A stretch of 45,714 nucleotides of DNA from Streptococcus parasanguinis (GCA_018365265.1 JAGZKI010000012.1:1-45714), one strand, 5' to 3'; shown: positions 32,966 to 40,546, counted from the stretch's first letter. Made by a program: numbers and translations. The notes: generated by a model from the sequence alone, not told the origin.

Positions 32966-33076
32966 ATTATATCACAAAAAATAAAAAAATAGATAAAAAA
33001 TAACATTTTTGTTAAAAAATGGTTGACAACTAACATTTAATTTAGTAAACTACAACTAAGCTAACAAAAATGTTAG
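32966..33076. promoter_or_regulatory. Divergent switch region with paired operators
   Basis: Leftward: TGATATAAT on the minus strand (32966-32974). Rightward: TTGACA (33023-33028), 17 bp, TAAACT (33046-33051). Two operators with the same half-sites flank the rightward promoter: TAACA-TTTT-TGTTA at 33001-33014 and CTAACA-AAAA-TGTTAG at 33061-33076. A further half-site CTAACA lies at 33030-33035 between -35 and -10. This is a typical repressor/antirepressor switch. Confidence 0.83.
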
Positions 33077-33105
33077 AAATTAAAAGCGAAAGGAGGGTGA
33101 AAATA

Positions 33106-33291
33106 TTGCTTATTACCTCAATACAAGCGAAAGCAATCAGACGAAAGCAAGCAGATAAGAAATTAACTGCAAAGCAAGCTGGTGAAGAAATAGGAGTCAC
33201 ACAAGTAACTTACCGAAAAATAAGAGATGGTGGAGAAGTTAAACCGTTTATTTATCAAAAAGCTATGGAATGGCTTGCTGAAGACTATTAG
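33106..33291 (+). CDS. Small Cro-like HTH protein
   Basis: 62 residues from a TTG start at 33106, chosen because AAAGGAGGGTG (33090-33100) precedes it, while the ATG at 33070 falls in the operator about 12 bases after the transcription start and lacks a ribosome site. The helix-turn-helix is visible in LTAKQAGEEIGVTQVTYRKIRDGG. First gene of the rightward operon; probably counteracts the repressor or regulates early genes. Confidence 0.75.
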   Translation: MLITSIQAKAIRRKQADKKLTAKQAGEEIGVTQVTYRKIRDGGEVKPFIYQKAMEWLAEDY

Positions 33292-33369
33292 ACAAAAATA
33301 ATAATATATAAATGTCATTATATATTACCAGCTAAATTGTAAATAGAAAGTACACAGAAAGGATACAAA

Positions 33370-33558
33370 ATGGATACAAAAATTTCATTTACAGACTTTA
33401 AAGAGTTTATTGACACTACCACATTTGAGGCAGAAAACATTATTTTACCACCAGAAAATGGAATGTTAGGTAAATGGGCAGATGATAACGCTCAAGCGTG
33501 GAAAATGATCCAAGAAATGCTAGATACTGGAGAATTAAAGTATACTCCCCAAAAATGA
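33370..33558 (+). CDS. Small acidic protein of unknown function
   Basis: 62 residues (MDTKISFTDFKEFIDTTTFE...), acidic, without TM segment or known motif. AAAGGA with 7-base spacing precedes the ATG. I do not recognise the family. Second gene of the early operon, a place where satellites keep small helper-interference or regulatory proteins. Confidence 0.65.
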   Translation: MDTKISFTDFKEFIDTTTFEAENIILPPENGMLGKWADDNAQAWKMIQEMLDTGELKYTPQK

Positions 33559-33702
33559 TAAAAAAGGACAACAAAAAAAGTCACTTACTCAAAATTTGGC
33601 GATAGCGAGTAAGCAACTAATATCAAATATAGGTACGTAGAAAGAGAGAGTTTCTAAATACTTTTTATGTACCTAGTATAACAGAAAATAGCGAGGTACA
33701 CA

Positions 33703-34119
33703 ATGAGTAAAAGAAAGATTTCCCCTTTTACGCAAGAGATTTTACAAGAAATCTATGAAGATAATGGGATTATCACTATTGATTTAATAGCAGATGAATT
33801 AAATGGCTGGTCTTTTGAAGAAATAAAGAACCGTTTAAACCAATGGCGATACCGTGGTGTAATTTCTTATGTAATTATTGACGGTGAAATTCAAGATTTC
33901 AAGTTTTTAAGGGATAAAAAAGCTGAAAAGCAGGAAATGAATGAAGGAAAGCGCCTTAAAATTGATATTTATTTCAGGCAAGTACAGGCAACTCTTGAAA
34001 TTATGGAAAAATCAACCGCAAGTGATACAAATCGCCTAAAGGCTATCCAGTTACAACAACAAGCATTAAATGAAATTCCAGATGATCTCTATAAGGAGTT
34101 AACAGAAGTATATAGTTAA
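33703..34119 (+). CDS. Hypothetical protein with winged-helix-like N-terminus
   Basis: 138 residues. Residues 1-65 (FTQEILQEIYEDNGIITIDLIADELNGWSFEEIKNRLNQWRYRGVISY, given by position only) have the helix pattern of a winged helix, with ELNGWSFEEIKNRL resembling a turn and recognition helix. The C-terminal half is helical and charged. Weak GCGAGGTA precedes the ATG, and a nested inverted repeat (GGTAC..GTACC) lies in the leader at 33629-33673. Possible regulator; function not known. Confidence 0.7.
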   Translation: MSKRKISPFTQEILQEIYEDNGIITIDLIADELNGWSFEEIKNRLNQWRYRGVISYVIIDGEIQDFKFLRDKKAEKQEMNEGKRLKIDIYFRQVQATLEIMEKSTASDTNRLKAIQLQQQALNEIPDDLYKELTEVYS

Positions 34120-34271
34120 TGAATGTTATTAACCATTATCCAAGATTATTAAATAGAGCAGTGAATTTAGTTTTACAATTATATAATGGTGAGATTAAAC
34201 GAAATGATTTTGATAATGTTTGGAAACGTATAGGAAATCACATTGAACATGAGAAAAAACTAAAAAATTAA
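34119..34271 (+). CDS. Small ORF overlapping the previous stop
   Basis: 50 residues (MNVINHYPRLLNRAVNLVL...), starting in TAATG so that its ATG shares the A of the previous stop codon. It has AAGGAG about 20 bases upstream, so it would rely on translational coupling. Basic C-terminus (EHEKKLKN). Unknown; could be a chance frame, but the tight coupling argues for a gene. Confidence 0.5.
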   Translation: MNVINHYPRLLNRAVNLVLQLYNGEIKRNDFDNVWKRIGNHIEHEKKLKN

Positions 34272-34473
34272 ACACTTATCAAGAACAGGCAAGCGGATAG
34301 GTGAAAAAAGAAAACAGTGTAAGAAAAGTCATGCTGACAGGGCAATTCTAAGGCTTTGTTTAGTAAATTAATGGATAACTATCCATGAAAAATCGCCATA
34401 AAACGCCTGTAGATCAGGAGAAATAGCTGATTTAGAGGGGTGTAGAAGTTAAAAAGAGAATGAGGAAAATAAA
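34272..34473. other. Non-coding leader with the second 32-bp repeat
   Basis: About 200 bases with no ORF. It holds the 32-bp repeat (34284-34315) and a hairpin ATGGAT/ATCCAT (34371-34386). No clear promoter boxes. Confidence 0.6.
34284..34315. repeat. 32-bp direct repeat, copy 2
   Basis: Same plus-strand orientation as 30679-30710, with one G-to-A difference. Here it is transcribed in the sense direction of the replication genes, whereas copy 1 is antisense to its gene, so the two transcripts would be complementary. Confidence 0.85.
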
Positions 34474-34665
34474 ATGAATGAATGGAATTTACCAACTGAC
34501 AAAACCATTATTTTACTTGTAATTCTATTTAAAATTGTATGGAAAATATGGAATAGACCAAGTCCAATCAAACTAGTTGAAGAAAAAGAAAAGGTGGAAG
34601 TTTCAAAAGGATTAAATCCAGATTATGGGGCTTATGTTTGGTTAGCTGGCAAGCGTTTTAATTGA
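34474..34665 (+). CDS. Small single-span membrane protein
   Basis: 63 residues with one hydrophobic segment (about residues 11-26, TIILLVILFKIVWKIW) followed by a charged tail ending in YGAYVWLAGKRFN. GAGGAAA lies 8 bases before the ATG. Unknown family; such proteins in prophages can be superinfection-exclusion factors, but nothing here proves it. Confidence 0.65.
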   Translation: MNEWNLPTDKTIILLVILFKIVWKIWNRPSPIKLVEEKEKVEVSKGLNPDYGAYVWLAGKRFN

Positions 34666-34678
34666 AAGGGGTAAGGAT

Positions 34679-34945
34679 ATGGAATTACTTTCAAAGGAAA
34701 TTCAATTGGAATGGCTTCAAACTCAAAAAGAGACTTTAGAAACCCTTGTGAATTTAGAAATGGAACGAAAAGGGAAACTAGATCTTATTACTAGAGAAGA
34801 ATTAAAAGAGGCACTAGGAGTCTCAGGAGAAACACTAAGAAATTGGGAAATGATGGGCTTACAACGTTTTCAAACTCCTATGGAGAGAGCTAGAAAAGTT
34901 TATTATCGCCCAAGTGACATTTATTTGTTCTTATCAGTGAGGTAA
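34679..34945 (+). CDS. MerR/AlpA-type HTH protein, possible excisionase
   Basis: 88 residues. The C-terminal two thirds hold a MerR-like fold: LITREELKEALGVSGETLRNWEMMGLQRF followed by KVYYRPSDIYLFL. Excisionases and AlpA activators of satellites have this size and layout and the element has no other Xis candidate. AAAGGGGTAAGGA precedes the ATG. Alternatively a transcription factor for the replication genes. Confidence 0.72.
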   Translation: MELLSKEIQLEWLQTQKETLETLVNLEMERKGKLDLITREELKEALGVSGETLRNWEMMGLQRFQTPMERARKVYYRPSDIYLFLSVR

Positions 34946-34951
34946 AGAGGA

Positions 34952-35107
34952 ATGGAAGTACAATATTACGAACCGTCTAAAGATTTTAACAAAGCAGTAT
35001 ACAATGCTCCCTTAAATATTTTATTACTGCCTTTAGGTACAGATGAAGAAGCTGAAAAGAAGATCATAGAACATTTTGAGGAGGTGAAAAGATGTATAGA
35101 CAAGTGA
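34952..35107 (+). CDS. Small ORF, unknown
   Basis: 51 residues (MEVQYYEPSKDFNKAVYNAPLN...), AGAGG six bases before the ATG, 6 bp after the previous stop, and overlapping the next gene by 16 bases. Spacing on both sides fits a real operon member. No recognised domain. Confidence 0.6.
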   Translation: MEVQYYEPSKDFNKAVYNAPLNILLLPLGTDEEAEKKIIEHFEEVKRCIDK

Positions 35108-35607
35108 TTTTATTTCTACAAGAACAAAAGATACAAGATTTTGACTTTTTGAAGGATAGCCCTACTAGGGTTTATAAAAAGAATGAGTGGTACGCTTTTA
35201 TTTACTATGAACCAATGGGGGAAAATTTGACTGAACAAGTAAGCCCTAAAATGCTTATCCAAGTAGTAACCAACTCTAAAGAGCTAGAAAATAGAGGCTG
35301 GAAGTTAGTACGTAATTTCCCTATTTGTAAATTACAAGGGTACTTACTAGAGTTTTTACAATTATATGAAGTCTATAAATTTAGAAGTTATAAAAATGGT
35401 TATGGTTTAGAATTTAATGGGCCATTACTGGAATTTGTTGCGTATGGCTTAAATGATCGAACAGAAGTATCCACTTTTTTAAAAATGATGATTGGGGCTG
35501 GATATGATATAGAAATAATCATACAGATCTTCTCAAATATCGTTAAAAAGAAATCTCTTGCCCGTGATTTTGTTGAATTGATAAACCGTTATGAGGTGTC
35601 AGTATGA
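35092..35607 (+). CDS. Hypothetical protein upstream of the replication helicase
   Basis: 171 residues, mixed alpha/beta by eye, no recognised motif. A strong GAGGAGGTGA precedes the ATG; its stop overlaps the start of the helicase gene (ATGA). The position corresponds to a primase or primase-accessory gene in other islands, but I see no primase metal motif, so function stays open. Confidence 0.75.
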   Translation: MYRQVILFLQEQKIQDFDFLKDSPTRVYKKNEWYAFIYYEPMGENLTEQVSPKMLIQVVTNSKELENRGWKLVRNFPICKLQGYLLEFLQLYEVYKFRSYKNGYGLEFNGPLLEFVAYGLNDRTEVSTFLKMMIGAGYDIEIIIQIFSNIVKKKSLARDFVELINRYEVSV

Positions 35608-37196
35608 ATGTAAAAGGAGCATTAGAAATCATTAAGCAAGAAGAACAAAGCAATATTATCCCCTTTCAAAAACCACCAGAAGAAGTAAGAAAACTAACTA
35701 CTTTTGTGAATTGGAAAAAGACTGTAAGAGAGTATTTAGATAAATTTAATAATGATCGTCTGAAAAGCTTGATAGAAAAGGGTGCAACAGAAGAAGGAGC
35801 AAAAAAAGAAATAGATAAGCCGTTAAGTCATACAATGGTAGCAAGTATAATGTTAGATCTGTTTAATTTTTGCCGTATTGATAGCGAGGAAGGGGTAAGC
35901 CCTGTATATATCTATGATCCAGATAAAGGTATTTATATAAACGATCTGGAGTTTTTAAAGGACATTATTAACGTGATTGAGTACCGCCATAATGAACGTA
36001 GAGCAAACGACTGTATATATTCATTGAGACGACAGACACCACGAAAACAATTAGAGGATAACCTAAATTACATCATTGTAGGCAATGGTATTTACAATCG
36101 AACAACTAAACAGTTAGAGCCTTTTACTCCGTCTAAAATATACACTAGCAAAATTAAAACCAATTATAACCCAAACGCCCAGAGGGTAAACATAAAGGGG
36201 TGGGATTTTGAGAGCTGGCTTCTAGATCTCTTTTCAGGAGATAAAAGCCTTTATCGACTAGCATTACAACTATTACACGCCTGTATCAGAGGGGAGAGTT
36301 TAGGGAAAATGTTTTGGTTTATTGGAGAAGGTGGAACAGGGAAAGGGACACTCCAAGAGCTTTTTATAAATCTTGTTGGGCGTGAAAACATAGCTAGTAT
36401 AAAGATTACGGATTTAGATGTAAACAATCGCTTCACACTGGCCCAAGCGTTAGGAAAGAGGGCAGTTATTGGGGACGATATTCAACAAAAGGCACTCATT
36501 AAAGATACCTCTAAACTATTTTCTCTAGTAGGTGGGGATACTGTTTCAGTTGAAAAGAAGGGGAAAGATGCCTATAGTGCTTATATAAAGACTGTTGTTA
36601 TTCAGTCAACAAATGAAATGCCAAGGCTAGACGGTGATAAAAACGCTATAATGAGAAGAATGGTAATCCTTCCATTTCAAAGAGTTTTTTCAGATGGGAT
36701 AAAAAAACCTAATAGAGCTATTAAGTATGATTATATCAAGAGGAAAGAAGTGTTAGAGTATGTTTTGAAGTTGGTAATAGATTTAGAATTTGACGAATTT
36801 ATCCAGCCAAAAATTTCAAGAAAATACTTACTAGACTATCAACAATCTTTAGACACAATCCAGCAATTTGCTGATGAATTATTTCAAGATATTCAATCAA
36901 CATTTTTGCCTAATGATTTTGTCTGGTGGCGATTTACTGGCTTTGTAGAGTTTCATAATCACCAAAGTAGTTATACTAGCCAAGGGCTAAATAAGAAATT
37001 TGAGAAGTATTTACCCAGCGAATGGAGAAAAACAAAGTACCCTATCACTATTCCAAAAGGTCAAGAATTGCCCAAAGGGTTTAGGCCGAAAGAAGACACT
37101 CCGAATTATCAAAATAAAACATATCGTTTCACACCTTCTAAAACTGTGAGAGGTTACGAAAAAACCACTACAGAACATACACATGAAATACACTAA
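35604..37196 (+). CDS. Phage/plasmid primase-helicase, P4/D5 family (satellite Rep)
   Basis: SF3-like replication helicase of 530 residues. A D5-type N-terminal region (about residues 60-200) precedes the ATPase: Walker A GEGGTGKGT (about 241-249), Walker B-like KRAVIGDDIQQK (about 288-299) and sensor VIQSTNEMPRL. The C-terminal part (from about 410) resembles an origin-binding winged helix. It should start satellite replication at the iteron region directly downstream. The start overlaps the previous stop by four bases. Confidence 0.9.
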   Translation: MNVKGALEIIKQEEQSNIIPFQKPPEEVRKLTTFVNWKKTVREYLDKFNNDRLKSLIEKGATEEGAKKEIDKPLSHTMVASIMLDLFNFCRIDSEEGVSPVYIYDPDKGIYINDLEFLKDIINVIEYRHNERRANDCIYSLRRQTPRKQLEDNLNYIIVGNGIYNRTTKQLEPFTPSKIYTSKIKTNYNPNAQRVNIKGWDFESWLLDLFSGDKSLYRLALQLLHACIRGESLGKMFWFIGEGGTGKGTLQELFINLVGRENIASIKITDLDVNNRFTLAQALGKRAVIGDDIQQKALIKDTSKLFSLVGGDTVSVEKKGKDAYSAYIKTVVIQSTNEMPRLDGDKNAIMRRMVILPFQRVFSDGIKKPNRAIKYDYIKRKEVLEYVLKLVIDLEFDEFIQPKISRKYLLDYQQSLDTIQQFADELFQDIQSTFLPNDFVWWRFTGFVEFHNHQSSYTSQGLNKKFEKYLPSEWRKTKYPITIPKGQELPKGFRPKEDTPNYQNKTYRFTPSKTVRGYEKTTTEHTHEIH

Positions 37197-37450
37197 ATTG
37201 TATAAGTGTAGTAGTTGTAAAATATTGATACAATTGAGTTTTATTATATATTACTACACTACTACACTTAAATAATATAAATAATAATAAAAGAGTGATG
37301 TATATCTGTATATATACTCTTATAAGAAATTCCGAGTTAGAAAAATAAGTGTAGTAGTGTAGTAGAAACGTGAAAACCCTTGTGGGGCAAGGGGTTTAAG
37401 GATTGGGCGGGATTTCCCAAGTGTAGGAGCAATTCCTAAGTGTAGGAAAA
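37197..37450. other. Probable replication origin (iterons around an AT-rich core)
   Basis: Five copies of AAGTGTAG: 37204 (+), 37262-37269 (inverted, CTACACTT), 37347 (+), 37419 (+) and 37438 (+). Three are extended by GTAGT triplets, for example AAGTGTAGTAGTGTAGTAG at 37347. An almost pure AT stretch lies at 37216-37346 between them. Hairpins AAACCCTTG/CAAGGGGTTT (37375-37398) and TTGGG/CCCAA follow. Location right after the rep gene is as in SaPI origins. Confidence 0.8.
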
Positions 37451-37483
37451 AAGAATAATTTTTAAAGAAAAAGAGGTCTCAAA

Positions 37484-37654
37484 ATGGAAGAAAGTAAATT
37501 GAAAAAATATTTAGAAGAAGGCTATATTTTATTTTATAAAAATGGTATAATAGAAGTAGAGAAAGCGCCCATGTTTGGCGATATTAATTTGAGCTATTCA
37601 GATGGTAAGCTTAATCTATTAACAAAAAGAGAAACAAAAAAATATGTCTATTGA
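37484..37654 (+). CDS. Small ORF, unknown
   Basis: 56 residues (MEESKLKKYLEEGYILFYKN...), AAGAGGT before the ATG. It ends shortly before a terminator hairpin, which supports it as a real gene. No recognised domain. Confidence 0.6.
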   Translation: MEESKLKKYLEEGYILFYKNGIIEVEKAPMFGDINLSYSDGKLNLLTKRETKKYVY

Positions 37655-37663
37655 GAACAACTC

Positions 37664-37707
37664 AGGGGCGTACCGTAAGCAATAATGCTAATGGTATGCC
37701 CCTTTTT
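37664..37707 (+). terminator. Intrinsic terminator inside the satellite
   Basis: AGGGGCGTACC pairs with GGTATGCCCCT (one G-U), 18-base loop, T5 run. It separates the replication part from the capsid-like genes. Confidence 0.82.
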
Positions 37708-37733
37708 GTATATCAAGAAAGGAGGTGTGGGCT

Positions 37734-37955
37734 ATGGAAAGAAATGTTTTCCCTGATTATGTTGTAGGTGCTAAATTTTCAATGGATCCAGAAAAAAGGA
37801 AGAAAATCTTTTCAAACTGTAAAAAGAGTGAAAAGAACTTAAATAAAAGGAAACGTGAGATTTTAGAAAAATATGTCAAACATCAACAACAATCAGAAAC
37901 TAGAGCAAATGATCTTGAAAGTTCGGAGAGTTCTAAAGGACAAGATAACCGCTAG
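37734..37955 (+). CDS. Small basic helical protein, unknown
   Basis: 73 residues from the ATG at 37734; the in-frame GTG at 37725 lies within the ribosome site AAAGGAGGTG. Lys/Arg-rich with a helical middle (KRKKIFSNCKKSEKNLNKRKREILEKYV, cited by position 22-50) and a polar tail. Immediately upstream of the capsid-like gene; could be a head-size or scaffold accessory, not proven. Confidence 0.68.
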   Translation: MERNVFPDYVVGAKFSMDPEKRKKIFSNCKKSEKNLNKRKREILEKYVKHQQQSETRANDLESSESSKGQDNR

Positions 37956-38017
37956 GAACTTTAGAAAAAACTACAAGCAAAGAGCAGATATAAAAAGATA
38001 AAAGGAGAAAAACAAAA

Positions 38018-38878
38018 ATGAAAACTGACTTAAAAAATAAAAAAGAAAAATTAGAAAATTATATTCGTAGTATTGGTTATGAAACAACTGGCCTTGAATT
38101 GAAAAGTGATCAAGCGATTATTGATCAAGCGATTATTGATAGTTACAAACAAGATGAAAAGAAAGATCTAGTTTCTCTAATTGATATTATCGAAGTAACT
38201 AGCAAAGATGGGAAGTATGAAGAAATTGACTTAGACAAGGTAGAAATGATTGAGATTGGTGATTCTCTTGGTGGCAATCGAGGTGAAGAAGCTAAGACAG
38301 ATTTTCTAGAAGTTGATTATAAGATGAAGACATTTGGGGGATTTCTTAACCTATCAAAAGAACAAATTGATGATGGTATGTATAATCTAGATTCATTCCT
38401 AGGAAATAGTATTGCTAAACTTGAACGTAAAACTATGAACAAAGGAATTGGGAAAGTTCTAACACTTGCGACTGCAAAAAGTATTGCCTCTATCAATGAC
38501 ATTAAAGATCTAGTAGCTCTAGTGAACCCAGAGCGAGAAGTTTCAATTGTAATTACTAATTCTTTATTTAACCACTTAGAAAAGATGGTAGATAGTTCAG
38601 GCTTACCAATTCTTAAAGTTAACAAGGTAAATGGAACTAGTGAAACATTCTATACTGATCATTTTGTAGTAGTAGATGATACTACATTAGGAAATGCTGG
38701 AGATAAGCTTGCGTTTGTTGGAGATCTGAAGAACTACGCTAAACTGTTCAAATACAATCAGACATCTGTAAAATGGGTTACAGACTTTAAAACATATTCT
38801 GAACGGCTTGCGCTATACACACGTTTTGACGTTAAGAAGGTTCAACCAACATTAGGTTATTTTGCAACTTGGAATTAA
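38018..38878 (+). CDS. HK97-type major capsid protein homologue, short form
   Basis: 286 residues with the pattern of Siphoviridae capsid proteins: DYKMKTFGGFLNLSKEQIDDG (about 95-115), IVITNSLFNHLEKMVDSSG (P-domain), FVVVDDTTLG, FVGDLKNYAKLF and a C-terminal RFDVKKVQPTLGYFATWN. Full phage versions are near 390-400 residues; the N-terminal scaffold (delta) domain is largely missing. No protease or portal accompanies it. It may assemble with or redirect helper capsids. An exact 15-bp tandem duplication lies near the N-terminus (38108-38137). Confidence 0.82.
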   Translation: MKTDLKNKKEKLENYIRSIGYETTGLELKSDQAIIDQAIIDSYKQDEKKDLVSLIDIIEVTSKDGKYEEIDLDKVEMIEIGDSLGGNRGEEAKTDFLEVDYKMKTFGGFLNLSKEQIDDGMYNLDSFLGNSIAKLERKTMNKGIGKVLTLATAKSIASINDIKDLVALVNPEREVSIVITNSLFNHLEKMVDSSGLPILKVNKVNGTSETFYTDHFVVVDDTTLGNAGDKLAFVGDLKNYAKLFKYNQTSVKWVTDFKTYSERLALYTRFDVKKVQPTLGYFATWN

Positions 38879-38889
38879 GAGGTAGTTAA

Positions 38890-39459
38890 ATGGAGTTAGA
38901 TTTATCAAAGTACCCTCTACAAGAACTTTATAAAAGATTTGAAGAGGTGGAACAGAAAGAGGCCAATGTTTCAAAGTTTGAAAAAACTGTCTTAGATGAA
39001 AAAGTAAAATTACAAAATTTTGAAGGATTTAGCCTTGACGATCTTGAAAGTTTAATAGATGGTAATGAGGTTATTTCACACGATCAATTGAACTTACTAA
39101 CAAAAAAATTAGAAAGTGTATCAAGAGAGCTTAAAGATATTAAGACAATTTTTCAAAGTGAAGTTCCCGTTTATATCCATTTTGAAACACGGAGACGATT
39201 TAGAAAAAGTGGTTTAGAAGCTTCTTACAAAAAAACTATTAAACATATCATAAAGGAGTTTGAAAAACTTCGATCAATTGAAAAAGAAGTGCAAGAGATC
39301 AATGATAAGATAGTAAAAGAAATTTCTAATAAACATAGTCTTTCAGGGTGTAGAACAGAGTTAGAACTAAACGCAATTACACCTCTATTTAAACCAGAGG
39401 TAAGCGGTGAAATCTATTTAAATTCAGAAATTAAGAAAGCTAAGGAATTTTTAAAGTAA
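38890..39459 (+). CDS. Coiled-coil protein downstream of the capsid gene
   Basis: 189 residues, predicted mostly helical with heptad-like stretches (about 12-50 and 60-85, and again 110-150), highly charged. AGAGGT precedes the ATG, 11 bp after the capsid gene. No recognised family. Position and character would suit a separate scaffold or capsid-morphogenesis factor that replaces the domain missing from the capsid protein; this is an inference. Confidence 0.7.
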   Translation: MELDLSKYPLQELYKRFEEVEQKEANVSKFEKTVLDEKVKLQNFEGFSLDDLESLIDGNEVISHDQLNLLTKKLESVSRELKDIKTIFQSEVPVYIHFETRRRFRKSGLEASYKKTIKHIIKEFEKLRSIEKEVQEINDKIVKEISNKHSLSGCRTELELNAITPLFKPEVSGEIYLNSEIKKAKEFLK

Positions 39460-39841
39460 CTCATTTTATATATAGCGGTACTCAATAAGTATCGCTATTA
39501 CTTTGATTTTTGTAGACTTTAACACAATGAGGCAAGCATAAACTGAAAAAATGAAATGGTTAAGATCCTTTTAATAGCAAGGGAAAAGGAAAGATGGCGA
39601 GTTTCACAGAATGTAAGATATGTTAAACTGGAGGGAAAAACAAGGCGACAATGACAGAAAAAACACTGGTAAGTAGGTGTTGCAATGCAACAACAGGTAG
39701 ATACTATGCAACACCTTCTTAAGTTGAAGGGATAGGTTTAAATGAGATAAGGATAGTATAATTACATAGAATAAAGGCTCTAATAAGTAAAATATAGGCC
39801 ATTTAACAGGGCTGTCAGTATATGTATAGGGAGGGGTAATA
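39460..39841. other. Non-coding 382-bp stretch with two inverted repeats
   Basis: No credible gene. Contains the hairpin ATAGCGGTACT/AGTATCGCTAT (39472-39498, one G-U, T-rich after it; a likely terminator for the capsid operon) and the inverted repeat AGGTGTTGCA (39675-39684)/TGCAACACCT (39707-39716), inside which GTTGCA-A-TGCAAC forms an alternative small hairpin. The region ends in a GGGAGGGG ribosome site for the next gene. Confidence 0.7.
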
Positions 39842-40237
39842 TTGCTTACTACGGGACAATTAGACAGGCTAGATGAAGAGCTAGACCGTTACAAGAATAT
39901 AGATAATAAAATATTTTTGAGAAGACAAGAAATAATTTATAATAAAAAGTTTACTGAACATTCAAGTGGTTCAAATAAAATCAGTAATCCAACTGAAAAT
40001 ACTATTATAAGGCTAGAAAGTGATATAGTGTTACGAAATTTAGAGCTTTTTAAGGAAATAGTAGAGCTATTACTAGAAAATTTGACCCTAGAACAGATAA
40101 CTTTATTTAATATGCACTGGCTAGGTGAACAATTGACATGGGAGGAAATCTCAGAGCGACTTGATAGACCAGTGAGAAGAATTAAAAAGCAAAGAAGAGC
40201 TATAATAGAGGCTTATGCTAATATGATCAACCTATAA
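39842..40237 (+). CDS. DUF722/RinA-like late transcription regulator
   Basis: 131 residues starting with TTG after GGGAGGGG. N-terminal helix with KNIDNKIFLRRQEII, middle SGSNKISNPTENTIIRLESD and a C-terminal sigma-70 region 4-like HTH, LTWEEISERLDRPVRRIKKQRRAII. In phages this family switches on packaging and structural genes and lies just upstream of cos and the terminase genes. Here it is the last gene of the satellite. Confidence 0.82.
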   Translation: MLTTGQLDRLDEELDRYKNIDNKIFLRRQEIIYNKKFTEHSSGSNKISNPTENTIIRLESDIVLRNLELFKEIVELLLENLTLEQITLFNMHWLGEQLTWEEISERLDRPVRRIKKQRRAIIEAYANMINL

Positions 40238-40380
40238 GAGATTAAATAGATAATTATATAATAAAAAATCAAAAGAAAATATAAAATAAGTTACTTGAAT
40301 AATCATTTATTTGTTATTTTGCAAAAACCAAAAATTTGATTTTCTGTAAAAATTGATTTTATCAATTCTTGAATTTTTAA

Positions 40381-40470
40381 AGCTCCCCCCCTCTTTAAAA
40401 AATTTTTTTGGATCAATCGGGAACCGGTGAAGGGAACTTTTTCCAAGTCGGAGGCTTCCAGATAAAAAGG
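40381..40470. other. Candidate cos/packaging site
   Basis: A run of seven C residues (40385-40391), then AAAAAATTTTTTT and a GC-richer stretch with GGGAACCGGTGAAGGGAAC (40420-40438). It sits directly after the DUF722 gene, where cos phages place cos and the small terminase gene. Position and composition only; no cos sequence was matched. Confidence 0.35.
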
Positions 40471-40546
40471 GGTTGAAAACTAGCTTAAAATGGCCCAGAG
40501 TGGCCACTTTTGGAATTTAGAAATATATTGAGAGTAATAGCTATAC

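Noticed and set aside
37725..37733. GTG start for the 73-residue protein
   Set aside because: The GTG is part of the ribosome site AAAGGAGGTG; the ATG at 37734 has correct spacing.
40307..40507. 66-residue minus-strand ORF at the satellite right end
   Set aside because: No ribosome site, overlaps the C-rich block; kept as non-coding.
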